14,140 bases of DNA, taken from contig BOAU01000056.1 in assembly GCA_026002025.1 (NCBI GenBank), forward strand, positions 1 through 14,140. Direction: 5' to 3'. The stretch is from Spirochaetia bacterium (GTDB taxonomy: Bacteria > Spirochaetota > Spirochaetia > Treponematales > Breznakiellaceae). Shown here piece after piece: positions 7,626 through 14,140 of this stretch (position 1 is the stretch's first letter; the number at the start of each line of letters is the position of its first letter). Below the pieces are notes generated by a model, which was not told the origin of the DNA, searched no databases, and saw nothing but the letters and a program-made list of their open reading frames with translations. The translations under genes and the position numbers were made by a program.

Positions 7626-8474
7626 TTAGCGGATCACACTGTTGATGTTATCCACGATCCGCTTCTGAATGTCGGAGACGGGGAGATCGCCGGTAAGGAA
7701 CTTGTTCCAGTCGGCATCCATAAAGGGATAGGCCCGGGAACCCCAGGTATCGAGGAACCGGATGGGAAGCTTGATCTGGGCGTTCAGCATATACTCCATA
7801 CCTTCCGCCATATCCTGATGTCCCTTTGTTCTGAGGGTGTTATAGTACTGTTCGTTGGCCGGCTGATAGGCTGAGGGGGCCACGGGGAAGTTACCCAATA
7901 CGAGCCGGTAGGTGTCGGTGTGGATGTGGCGCAGTACCTTGTAAGCCGCATCCATGTTCTTGGTATTCTTGTTGACGGCCCAGCCGGTCATATCGAATAT
8001 CTGGGCGTTGGTGTTTACCCGGGGATGGGCCACATAGCCCCAATTGAGATCCGCCGGGGTGTTCCGGATCAGTTCATCCGCAGCCCATTGGCCGTAAAAG
8101 AGCATGGGGATGGCGCCCTGCATGAACATACCGGTCACGTTGGTGGCGTCATAGGTAGGATCGGTGAGGGCTTTGCTTTTGATGGCGTTCTGAATATTCT
8201 GGATCCCTTCAAGGTAGGAAGCCGAAGCTGAGACTTTCTTTACCGGGTAGATGACATCGCAGAAGGGGGTGTTATCCTTGGAGGCGGAGTAGATCGCCAT
8301 TTGGAAGGCATCATTACCCTTGTTATATATGCCGTAACGGTTCTTTGAAGTGTCCTTCAATTTTTCCGCAATAGAGAGCATATCATCATAAGTCCAATCG
8401 TTATTGGGATAGGCAATCCCCGCGTCATCAAAGTACTTCTTGTTATGGTGATCATGTACATATCGTCCATCCAC
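7626..8474 (-). pseudogene. Sugar ABC transporter solute-binding protein, C-terminal fragment only
   Basis: The frame encodes the C-terminal two thirds of a family-1 sugar-binding protein of the MalE/UgpB size class, not the LplA class of 2659-4320. Recognisable sequence starts at NKKYFDDAGIAYPNNDWTYD (about 8444 downward) and continues through GMFMQGAIPMLFYGQWA and FDMTGWAVNK to a normal end at 7626. Signal peptide and roughly the first 130-150 residues are missing. The formal GTG at 8474 gives ten leading residues that are the out-of-frame reading of a GH88/GH105 gene, so they are not native. The two genes meet within a few bases near 8447. Without a signal sequence the product, if made, could not be exported or bind ligand. 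It is either a remnant of a deletion that removed over 1 kb (perhaps with permease genes) or an assembly join. Confidence 0.85.
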
Positions 8475-8882
8475 AAACGGGTCTGCCAGGAATAGCCCTT
8501 GCTCAATAATTGTTTATGTTCATCCGCGGCATTGCCGGGTAATTCCCATTGGGTATCCGCATAGGGCATTCCCAAATCTTTATAGCGCGCGTCCCCGGTT
8601 AATTGATAAAACTCCAGGGGCAGACAGCCGAACATATTAAAGTCCACATGGTTTTTTTCAGGGAGATGTGTTTTTTCTTCGTTGAATAATAACTCAAAGC
8701 GGCTTGTTAATTTTGCGGCAAGTGTTTCGTCTCCGGTTAACTCCGCAAAACGCAGAGCCCCGTGCCAGGTAAGAATTTCCGCATAGTGCAGGGGCTCATT
8801 CATTCCGGGATAAAATAAATGGGGGGGGTTGCAAAAAACGGCAGGATAGTTTTTTTCCAATCTCTTTTGCGTTAAACAGCAT
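8357..8882 (-). pseudogene. GH88/GH105 unsaturated glucuronyl hydrolase, broken by frameshift and 3' truncation
   Basis: The intact family members remove the unsaturated uronic acid left by polysaccharide lyases (YteR/YesR in pectin use). Recognisable parts include HLFYPGMNEPLHYAEILTWH, NHVDFNMFGCLPLEFYQLTG, PYADTQWELPG and GYSWQTRLWMDDMYMIT, the last with the W.DD signature region of this family. The natural start is ATG 8882, one base after the upstream stop codon, with AAGGCGGA before it; it reads MLFNAKEIGKKLSCRFLQPP. The frame then breaks in a run of eight C on the minus strand (8821-8828). With seven C the reading continues straight into PPHLFYPG. Family similarity ends at codon 8449-8447, after ATG ATC ACC; from there the DNA belongs to a sugar-binding protein gene, and the remaining residues to 8357 are out-of-frame. 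About 200 C-terminal residues are lost. An active enzyme is very unlikely. Confidence 0.82.
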
Positions 8883-8883
8883 A

Positions 8884-9678
8884 TTAATCCGCCTTGCGAA
8901 AAAAGAAATTTGTATCAGACTCTGGATGGCAGAGCAGCACATTAAATTCGGGATAGGGGGTCTCTGCTTTTACCGCGGAGGCAAAGGTTTCCGGCGTCAA
9001 GCCATTGATGTATTTCCGCAGCCGCTCCCCGCTTACAAGCTGCGGTAAATGGGAACAGAGGACATGGGCAAAATCAACAGACAAAAGTTTTTTCATGTTT
9101 TCCGCGTACTCATATACGGGAATCGCTTCGGCGAAAAAGAGCCAGGTGGTCGGGTTCCAGTTGTCGGCGGTAAGCAAAAGCTTGTACTGCGGAATATACA
9201 CCTGCAGGGAACCGGGGGTATGGCCCGGCACGTGGAGAATATCAATGCCCGCAAAAGATGGTATGTCCTTTGACGCCTTACTACGGTACTCATCTTTATA
9301 AAAAGCTTCTTCGTCAAAATCCGCAGGCACAGCATTACTGTTTACCGCTTTTTCATAGACCTTGCTGCGGTATTTATATTGGGTATAAACATCCATGGCG
9401 GCAAAATCATTTTGATGAAGAAAGAAACGATCAAACCACCGGGCGCCCAGGATGTGATCATGATGGGCATGGCTCAAAATTACCGAGAGGCTGCTCAAAT
9501 CAAGGTTATGCTTTTTAAGCAATTCCGCGACAAAGGGTTTTGGGTCCAGGATGCCGTAACCGGTGTCAAAAAGAAGGGCGCGGTCTTTTAAAACGATAAG
9601 CGTAAACTGCACCCCCATTACATCGCTTATGTGATACACGCCGGGGAAATATTCGTTGTATTGAAACTGCGTGGCCAT
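8884..9678 (-). CDS. Metallo-beta-lactamase-fold hydrolase
   Basis: This is a 264-residue metal-dependent hydrolase of the MBL superfamily. The metal-binding motif HAHHDH is at residues 70-75, with further ligands H153 (VPGHTPGS), D172 (LTADN) and H210 (CSHLP). No signal peptide is seen, so it is probably cytoplasmic. The substrate cannot be read; the fold covers lactones, thioesters, phosphoesters and more. I chose ATG 9678 because the sequence from there matches the normal MBL start (YFPGVYHISD). The frame could open 26 residues earlier at 9756, but that part is the shadow of the upstream gene. The start lies 5 bases after the upstream stop codon and the gene ends 1 base before the next ATG, so it is tightly coupled to the 636-residue protein and the GH88/GH105 gene. 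That suggests a job in the same glycan pathway, perhaps on a sugar lactone or ester (inference). Confidence 0.9.
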   Translation of the reverse strand: MATQFQYNEYFPGVYHISDVMGVQFTLIVLKDRALLFDTGYGILDPKPFVAELLKKHNLDLSSLSVILSHAHHDHILGARWFDRFFLHQNDFAAMDVYTQYKYRSKVYEKAVNSNAVPADFDEEAFYKDEYRSKASKDIPSFAGIDILHVPGHTPGSLQVYIPQYKLLLTADNWNPTTWLFFAEAIPVYEYAENMKKLLSVDFAHVLCSHLPQLVSGERLRKYINGLTPETFASAVKAETPYPEFNVLLCHPESDTNFFFRKAD

Positions 9679-9679
9679 A

Positions 9680-9685
9680 CTCCTT
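9680..9685 (-). promoter_or_regulatory. Shine-Dalgarno site overlapping a stop codon, 1 base from the start
   Basis: On the minus strand AAGGAG (9685-9680) overlaps the TAA stop of the upstream gene (9686-9684) and leaves a single base before ATG 9678. This spacing is unusually short, so initiation may depend on ribosomes finishing the upstream gene. It is also possible that the true start differs slightly. Confidence 0.55.
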
Positions 9686-11594
9686 AAAATTCCAGCTTCA
9701 CTTCTTCGCCGCCGCAATGAATCCGGTAGCTTTTCTCCCCGAATTCCGTGTCGCAATAGGGATTGTCATAACGCTTGTAATCGTGGAAGGGAATTTCTTC
9801 GCCATTGACCTTCAGGCCTTCGTTCCACCCAAAGGACAGCTTGCCCAGCGCCGGCGAAGTGTAGGTAAACGCAAAGGTATCCCCCGCTATTGCGGCATTT
9901 TTGAACTTGGCGGCAAATTGATCGAAACTGCCGTCGGTCTTTTCATCCCCCATCTCGCAGGCAAAAACCACCGCATGGCCTCCGACCCGGTATTCCCAGG
10001 GTTTGGCGAATTTAAATTCCTCTTCGTAGTTTATAGGAAAAAGGCATTTATAAAGATCGATGTCAGGCATTTGCCATTTGCCGGGTTCTGAGGAGAGGAC
10101 CGCGATATAGGCGCCGCCCCGTTTGCCGAAGATCCAGCCCCCTTCTTCCCGCACCTGATCAAATTCCCTTTGGGGAAAGTAGAGGTTTAAAAAATAGAAA
10201 TGGGCTTCCATGGGCGGGGTGCGGTAAACCGAGAGCAGCACATTTTTGTGCTGCACCGCGCGGGGCATAAAGCGGTTGCCCGCGAGCCGGTTGGGCCGGT
10301 CCCGGTATTCATCGGTGTCGGGGTTGTTGGTAAACACCATCGCCCGGTCCCCCAGGCTTGCCTGCCAGATGTGCTGCTGGTAGCCCGCTTTGGCCTTCCT
10401 GAAATCCTGGGAACAGCTCAGGCTGTAGTAAGCGGTTTTGTAGGTATAGATATCGGTTTGCGTAAGGGCGCAGCAGGCCAGGTCCGGATCAACGGACTTT
10501 CCTTCCTTTTCGCAGAGTTCGTACTTTTCCGAGTGGGCCTCGATAGAAGGCCGCATGCCCAGCCAGGAAGGACAGACCTTGCGGGAATTGGCAATCACGT
10601 CCCGGTGCAGGAAAGTCTGCTGGCCCCAGAAAAACATGATGTTGTCGTAATCGGCGGGGTCCAGGCCGAATTTTTTCGCGTCCTCTACATTAAGGCTCAT
10701 CCGTTCCCGGTTGATGATCGTGCTCTTGTCCAGGGCAGCGTTTTTCACAGCATTACTGCACTGATATTCAAAAACCGCCAGGGCCACCGCCCCCAGGGAG
10801 ATGATCTCGTAGGAACCTTCCCCCCAGTACATTTTGCCGATTGCGCTGACCTGGTTCAATTCCGGCCGCAGGGTCGGGTTCACGTATGCCCGCCCGTTGG
10901 TTGCACCCAAAACCCCGTTACAGGAATTGACGGCGATATCAAAGAGCAGAAGTTCTATCAGCATCCCTGCTTTTTTCTTTAAATCATCATCCCTGCCCAA
11001 TCCATATACAATGGCAAGGGCCAGCAGATCTTCGCCGTAGTAATTGTTGGAAAGCCATTCGGAAAAGCCGAACCGGGCCCGCCAATCTATCCACTGACGC
11101 AGCCGCTGCGCTCCCCGGTCCCGGTGCCGGCTTCCCTTTTGTTTGTTATTGGTAAAAAGTTCATCGGGGTAGAGCTGCCCCGCGATATATTCACAGGCGG
11201 CGAACAGGGCCTGATGGTTTTCCGTAAAATAACAAACGCCGTTCACATCCTCGACAGGATCGGTCATGGCATATTTATAATTCAGGACCGCCTGCTTAAA
11301 ACTTTCGCGGGTCTCTTTGGTAAGCAGCACCGAATCGGTATACAGATACAGGATGCTTAAAAAAGCGGGCAGCACAAAATCTGCGCAGTCCACACGGGTG
11401 TTGATCATGGCAAGGGATTTTTCTATCCGGGCCATATTGATGGCCCGGCTCCCCTCGCCCCGCCTTTCCAGTTCCAGCTTGGGCCATTCGCAAAAAACAT
11501 CCCGCACGGGAAAACCGCCAAGGTTGTCATCTGTGGTATAGGAATCCGCTATCTTCCGCAAATAAACCGATGATTCTTTAATGGGATATGCCAT
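9684..11594 (-). CDS. Uncharacterised 636-residue protein, probable carbohydrate-active enzyme (alpha/alpha-toroid plus beta domain)
   Basis: I do not recognise a named family with confidence. About residues 50-300 are mostly helical with paired aromatic and acidic motifs: YFTENHQALFAACEYIAGQ (122-140), FGFSEWLSNNYYGEDLLALA (175-194) and GVLGATNGRAY (227-237). This style resembles the helical toroid domains of polysaccharide lyases and glycosidases. Residues after about 400 look beta-rich, as in the sandwich domains that follow such toroids in lyases of the heparinase/alginate kind. E125, H127 and the S.NYYGED stretch are candidate active-site parts. There is no signal peptide, so a cytoplasmic role on imported oligosaccharides is likely. 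The start at ATG 11594 has AGGA at 11606-11603 with 8-base spacing. The gene leads a tight minus-strand group with the MBL hydrolase and the broken GH88/GH105 gene. Presence of a real gene is near certain; function is a guess from shape and context. Confidence 0.85.
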   Translation of the reverse strand: MAYPIKESSVYLRKIADSYTTDDNLGGFPVRDVFCEWPKLELERRGEGSRAINMARIEKSLAMINTRVDCADFVLPAFLSILYLYTDSVLLTKETRESFKQAVLNYKYAMTDPVEDVNGVCYFTENHQALFAACEYIAGQLYPDELFTNNKQKGSRHRDRGAQRLRQWIDWRARFGFSEWLSNNYYGEDLLALAIVYGLGRDDDLKKKAGMLIELLLFDIAVNSCNGVLGATNGRAYVNPTLRPELNQVSAIGKMYWGEGSYEIISLGAVALAVFEYQCSNAVKNAALDKSTIINRERMSLNVEDAKKFGLDPADYDNIMFFWGQQTFLHRDVIANSRKVCPSWLGMRPSIEAHSEKYELCEKEGKSVDPDLACCALTQTDIYTYKTAYYSLSCSQDFRKAKAGYQQHIWQASLGDRAMVFTNNPDTDEYRDRPNRLAGNRFMPRAVQHKNVLLSVYRTPPMEAHFYFLNLYFPQREFDQVREEGGWIFGKRGGAYIAVLSSEPGKWQMPDIDLYKCLFPINYEEEFKFAKPWEYRVGGHAVVFACEMGDEKTDGSFDQFAAKFKNAAIAGDTFAFTYTSPALGKLSFGWNEGLKVNGEEIPFHDYKRYDNPYCDTEFGEKSYRIHCGGEEVKLEF

Positions 11595-11704
11595 TGCATT
11601 GTTCCTTTCTGAAAAAATATTGAATACAGATTACCACGAATTTTTCATTAAGCAAATAGGGCTCTGTTTTTTCCCCCTGAAAAGGGCTACACTTACATTC
11701 CATC
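11595..11704. other. Divergent intergenic region
   Basis: These 110 bases separate the start codons of the minus-strand glycan group and the pseudouridine synthase, and must hold both promoters if each is transcribed from here. I find no strong -35/-10 pair on either strand. It contains TTACCACGAA (11631-11640), which resembles the outer end of the inverted repeat at 12483-12544, and a short CCCT/AGGG pairing near 11675-11686. Confidence 0.5.
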
Positions 11705-12478
11705 ATGAAGCAAAAAGCCTTTTTTTCAGTAATATATGAGGATGAGCATATCATCGCGGTGAACAAGGCCGCGGGGATTGCGGTGAGCGTTGATCGCTGG
11801 GATGATTCAAAGGAACGGCTGGACCGGCTTCTTGCGGATTATCTGAACGAAGGCGTTGATAAAAGTGAACCGGCCGTCCCCCGCCGTATCTACACGGTGC
11901 ACCGCATTGACCGGGACACATCGGGTATCGTGGTATTCGCCAAGGACGAGGAAACCCACAGGGTACTGTCACGGGCCTTTGAGGACCGGCTGGTAAAAAA
12001 GCGTTACTGCGCGGTGGTCCACGGCCGGCCGGCCTGGAAGGAAACGGTCTGCGATCTGCCCCTGGTCCCCAACGGGAACAAACAGCACCATACAATTATC
12101 GATAAATACCAGGGGAAAAAATCCCTCACCGCATTCCACCTTTTGGGGAACGCCGGTGACTACAGCGTGGTGGAGGCCCTCCCCGAAACCGGCCGGACCC
12201 ATCAGATTCGGGTTCACCTGTGCAGCCTGGGTCACCCCGTGGTCTGCGATCCCCTCTACGGCAGCAGCAAGCCGGTACTGCTTTCATCCTTTAAGCGCGG
12301 CTGGCGCGGCGATCCCTTTGACGAAAAGCCCCTCCTTGCCCGGCTGGGACTCCACGCGGCGGAATTGATTTTGCCGGCAGAAAGCGGCGGCATTACCCTG
12401 AGCGCGCCCCTGAGCCGGGACATGGCGGCTTTGATCAAACAAATGGAAAAATACACAAAGAGCCGGTTCCAAAATTAA
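11705..12478 (+). CDS. RluA-family RNA pseudouridine synthase
   Basis: This 257-residue enzyme would convert specific uridines in rRNA or tRNA to pseudouridine. The catalytic motif HRIDRDTSG is at residues 66-74, with D69 as the catalytic aspartate. VVEALPETGRTHQIRVHLCSLGHPVVCDPLYG (in pieces across 156-186) is the conserved RluA substrate-site region. The N-terminus starts directly with the catalytic domain (VIYEDEHIIAVNKAAG), so the S4 RNA-binding domain of RluC/RluD is absent and the protein is of the short type. The exact target uridine cannot be told. It is divergent from the 636-residue protein gene across 110 bases. No Shine-Dalgarno site is visible before ATG 11705; a weak -10-like TACACT is at 11688-11693. 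An inverted repeat follows the gene. Confidence 0.93.
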   Translation: MKQKAFFSVIYEDEHIIAVNKAAGIAVSVDRWDDSKERLDRLLADYLNEGVDKSEPAVPRRIYTVHRIDRDTSGIVVFAKDEETHRVLSRAFEDRLVKKRYCAVVHGRPAWKETVCDLPLVPNGNKQHHTIIDKYQGKKSLTAFHLLGNAGDYSVVEALPETGRTHQIRVHLCSLGHPVVCDPLYGSSKPVLLSSFKRGWRGDPFDEKPLLARLGLHAAELILPAESGGITLSAPLSRDMAALIKQMEKYTKSRFQN

Positions 12479-12482
12479 GAAT

Positions 12483-12544
12483 TTAACCACGAAAAACACG
12501 AACTAAATGATCTTTTTGGTGTGGTTCGTGTCGTTCGTGGTTAA
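12483..12544. repeat. Long imperfect inverted repeat after the pseudouridine synthase gene
   Basis: The 21-base arms 12483-12503 and 12524-12544 are inverted copies with only two mismatched positions near the middle, around a 20-base loop. The arms start TTAACCACGAA and hold the ACACGAAC motif. It lies 5 bases after the stop codon and could act as a terminator-like hairpin, but there is no clean T-run. The CCACGAA/ACACGAA wording resembles dispersed intergenic palindromes I recall from many bacterial genomes, so it may be one copy of a genome-wide repeat family. A partial copy of its end is at 11631-11640. Confidence 0.75.
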
Positions 12545-12600
12545 TTAATTTCTATTAAGGATTCACCAAACCTTGACAAGGGTGACGCCGCAATACATAC

Positions 12601-12630
12601 TTGACATTTCCTCAGGACTTAATTTATACT
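12601..12630 (+). promoter_or_regulatory. Sigma-70-type promoter of the XRE-cupin regulator
   Basis: A perfect TTGACA (12601-12606) and TATACT (12625-12630, 5 of 6 to consensus) are 18 bases apart. Transcription would start near 12637, leaving about 8 bases before ATG 12645, too short for a normal ribosome site. A second TTGACA at 12573-12578 with a poorer -10 (CATACT, 12596-12601) lies just upstream and may be an extra or decayed promoter. Confidence 0.7.
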
Positions 12631-12644
12631 TCAGTTACTACAGC

Positions 12645-13241
12645 ATGATTAAAGAAGAACATATAAACTACCGTTTTGGCGAAAAGATACGGGCCGTTCG
12701 GGAACGCCGGGGCCTGACCCTGCGGGAAGTGGCGGAAAAGGCGGGGGTAAGCGAAAGCCTGGTGTCCCAGATTGAGCGGAACCGGGTGTCCCCCGCCATC
12801 GACACCCTGCTGGCCATCGCCGACGCCGTGGACCTGGACATTGAGTACCTCTTTGCGGACTACCGGCGGGATCGCTCGGTGAAGGTGGTCCACAGGGGGG
12901 AGCGGTCCTCTTTTACCACCCGGCCCGGCGTTCACTATGAACGGCTGGCCCAGGTGGAGGACAAAAGCCGGGAAGGCATCGAAGCCTACGCCATCACGTT
13001 GGAACCGGGGGCAAGTACCGGCAGCGCCGAGTACGGCCATCCCGGCTGGGAACTGGGGATCGTGGAGGCGGGCCGGGCGGAGCTTACCATGGGGAACCAC
13101 ACCCATGTGCTGGAAAGCGGGGACTCGGTGAGCTTCCGGGCGGATGCGCCCCACATCGTGGCAAATCCCGGGAAAAATGCATTAAAACTGTTTTGGATCA
13201 TTACGCCGCCAAAAGGCGAAGCAGGAGGAAATAATGGGTAA
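12645..13241 (+). CDS. XRE-family transcriptional regulator with C-terminal cupin domain
   Basis: This 198-residue protein has two domains. Residues about 13-67 are an XRE helix-turn-helix (FGEKIRAVRERRGLTLREVA, then SLVSQIERNRVSPAIDTL). Residues about 115-188 are a small cupin barrel (GWELGIVEAGRAELTMGNHTHVLESGDSVSFRADAPHIVAN) that would bind a small ligand. The layout is that of SutR/PuuR-type regulators. I chose ATG 12645 over TTG 12573 because the longer form would begin on the promoter's own -35 sequence and adds 24 residues unlike the family. No Shine-Dalgarno site precedes it. The end overlaps the following aconitase-like gene by 8 bases, so it probably controls that operon, and its own expression, in response to a pathway metabolite (inference). 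Confidence 0.92.
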   Translation: MIKEEHINYRFGEKIRAVRERRGLTLREVAEKAGVSESLVSQIERNRVSPAIDTLLAIADAVDLDIEYLFADYRRDRSVKVVHRGERSSFTTRPGVHYERLAQVEDKSREGIEAYAITLEPGASTGSAEYGHPGWELGIVEAGRAELTMGNHTHVLESGDSVSFRADAPHIVANPGKNALKLFWIITPPKGEAGGNNG

Positions 13242-14140
13242 AACCCTGGCGGAAAAAATTTTTGAGGCCCACGTTGCGGACCGGCCCTTCGGGGACACCT
13301 GGGTGCTGAAGCTGGACCGGGTATTCTGTCACGAGATCACCACCCCTATTGCCATCAACGACCTGATAGCGAAAAATCTGGACAAGGTGTTTGACCCTTC
13401 GAAGATCAAGGCGGTGATCGATCACGTGAGCCCCGCAAAGGATTCCAAGACCGCCGATCAGGGGAAAGTCCTGCGGGACTGGGCCCGGCGGCACAAGATC
13501 AAAGACTTTTTCGACATCGGCCGGAACGGGGTCTGCCACGCGATCTTCCCGGAAAAGGGCTTTGTCCGTCCCGGCTTTACGGTGATCATGGGTGACAGCC
13601 ACACCTGCACCCACGGGGCCTTCGGCGCCTTTGCCGCCGGGGTGGGCACCACGGATCTTGAAGTGGGCATCCTGAAAGGGGTCTGCGCCTTCCGCAAGAG
13701 CGAAACCCTGCATATCAATTTAAACGGCAAATTGAAAAGCGGGGTCTATGCCAAGGACGTGATCCTGGGGATCATCGCCAGGATCGGCGTCGCCGGGGCC
13801 ACCGACAAGGTGATGGAACTGCGGGGGCCGGTGATCGATACCCTGAGTATGGAAGGCCGCATGACCATCTGCAACATGGCGGTGGAGGCCGGGGCCACCA
13901 GCGGTGTCTGCATGCCTGACAGTATTACTGTGGACTACCTCTGGCCCTTTATCGGTCCCGATGGGGATAACAGTTATTCTACAAAAGAAGAAGCATTGGC
14001 GGATTTTTCCAAATGGCGCAGCGATGATGATGCGGTATACGCCGGTATTGTCGATATGGACTGCTCCGTGCTGGAACCTTCCGCAACGGTGGGGTATAAG
14101 CCGGATCAGGTCAAGACCATCCGGGAACTCAAGGGGACCA
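13234..14140 (+). CDS. 3-isopropylmalate dehydratase / homoaconitase-type large subunit, 5' part
   Basis: The first 302 residues of an aconitase-superfamily large subunit (LeuC-like), open through the right edge. These enzymes isomerise or hydrate hydroxy acids using a 4Fe-4S cluster, with a separate small subunit expected downstream. Conserved blocks are CHEITTPIAINDL (32-44), DHVSPAKDSKTADQG (63-77), the signature VIMGDSHTCTHGAFGAFAAG (117-136), and MEGRMTICNMAVEAGATSG (206-224). The cluster-binding cysteines expected in the later part lie beyond the window. The start is ATG 13234 with an excellent AGGAGG at 13223-13228, inside the end of the XRE-cupin gene. Where LeuC has a W..VPE block, this protein reads FRKSET, so it is somewhat divergent. 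Leucine synthesis, homoaconitase and dimethylmalate dehydratase (DmdA-type) are all possible. The linked cupin regulator is not usual for leu operons and leans to a dedicated catabolic or variant pathway (inference). Confidence 0.9.
   Translation, partial: MGKTLAEKIFEAHVADRPFGDTWVLKLDRVFCHEITTPIAINDLIAKNLDKVFDPSKIKAVIDHVSPAKDSKTADQGKVLRDWARRHKIKDFFDIGRNGVCHAIFPEKGFVRPGFTVIMGDSHTCTHGAFGAFAAGVGTTDLEVGILKGVCAFRKSETLHINLNGKLKSGVYAKDVILGIIARIGVAGATDKVMELRGPVIDTLSMEGRMTICNMAVEAGATSGVCMPDSITVDYLWPFIGPDGDNSYSTKEEALADFSKWRSDDDAVYAGIVDMDCSVLEPSATVGYKPDQVKTIRELKGT

Noticed and set aside
7422..7874. Plus-strand open frame of 150 codons across the convergent hairpin
   Set aside because: It overlaps the ends of two recognisable genes and crosses a strong terminator; composition is that of shadow sequence.
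9679..9756. Longer N-terminus for the MBL hydrolase
   Set aside because: The extra 26 residues are basic, unlike the family, and are read from the end of the upstream gene in another frame.
10200..10982. Plus-strand open frame of 260 codons
   Set aside because: It lies fully inside the 636-residue protein gene on the other strand; its translation is rich in G, R, V and P without family features, as expected for an antisense shadow.
12483..12544. CRISPR or attachment site
   Set aside because: Only one palindrome is present, with no spaced repeat units, integrase or tRNA near it.
12573..12644. TTG start for the XRE-cupin regulator
   Set aside because: It would place the start codon on a TTGACA box and upstream of the best promoter.

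Overview
The window looks like chromosomal DNA of a spirochaete, most likely a Treponema of the gut or termite-gut kind. The main clue is the solute-binding protein at 2659-4320, whose secretion signal ends in VFA followed by a GGGQ start of the mature chain, a style I associate with treponeme sugar-binding proteins. Moderate GC, LplA/LplB/YtcP-type transport genes and many carbohydrate genes fit this. The taxonomic call is inference (about 0.6). I see no tRNA, rRNA, CRISPR or insertion sequence, and no gene-free stretch longer than about 170 bases.

Layout. (1) 1-4377, plus strand: the 3' part of an AraC/YesN-type regulator, two ABC sugar permeases that overlap each other, and a large extracellular solute-binding protein, closed by a clear hairpin terminator. 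No ATPase is present, as is usual for this transporter type. (2) 4414-7591, plus strand: a GH38-like protein of the DUF5054 kind and a WbsX/GH99-like protein, both probable glycan-active enzymes, ended by a perfect 17-bp hairpin. (3) 7626-11594, minus strand, convergent with the first block: an uncharacterised 636-residue protein that is probably a carbohydrate-active enzyme, a metallo-beta-lactamase-fold hydrolase coupled to it, and a GH88/GH105-type unsaturated glucuronyl hydrolase. The hydrolase is broken twice: by a +1 shift in a run of eight C, and by a fusion to the tail of an unrelated sugar-binding protein. (4) 11705-12478, plus strand: an RluA-type pseudouridine synthase, followed by a long inverted repeat. 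(5) 12601-14140, plus strand: a good sigma-70 promoter, an XRE-cupin regulator, and the start of an aconitase/isopropylmalate-isomerase-type large subunit that overlaps the regulator gene by 8 bases and runs off the window. This gene has no stop codon in the window, so it is easy to miss.

How the parts may work together (inference): regions 1-3 read as one glycan-use locus. The regulator would sense an external oligosaccharide. The permeases and binding protein would import it. The two plus-strand enzymes and the minus-strand group would take it apart. The GH88/GH105 remnant hints that the original substrate held unsaturated uronic acids (pectin- or glycosaminoglycan-like), but that branch now looks decayed or is misassembled. 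Regions 4-5 are unrelated housekeeping or amino-acid/organic-acid metabolism and are visibly richer in GC.
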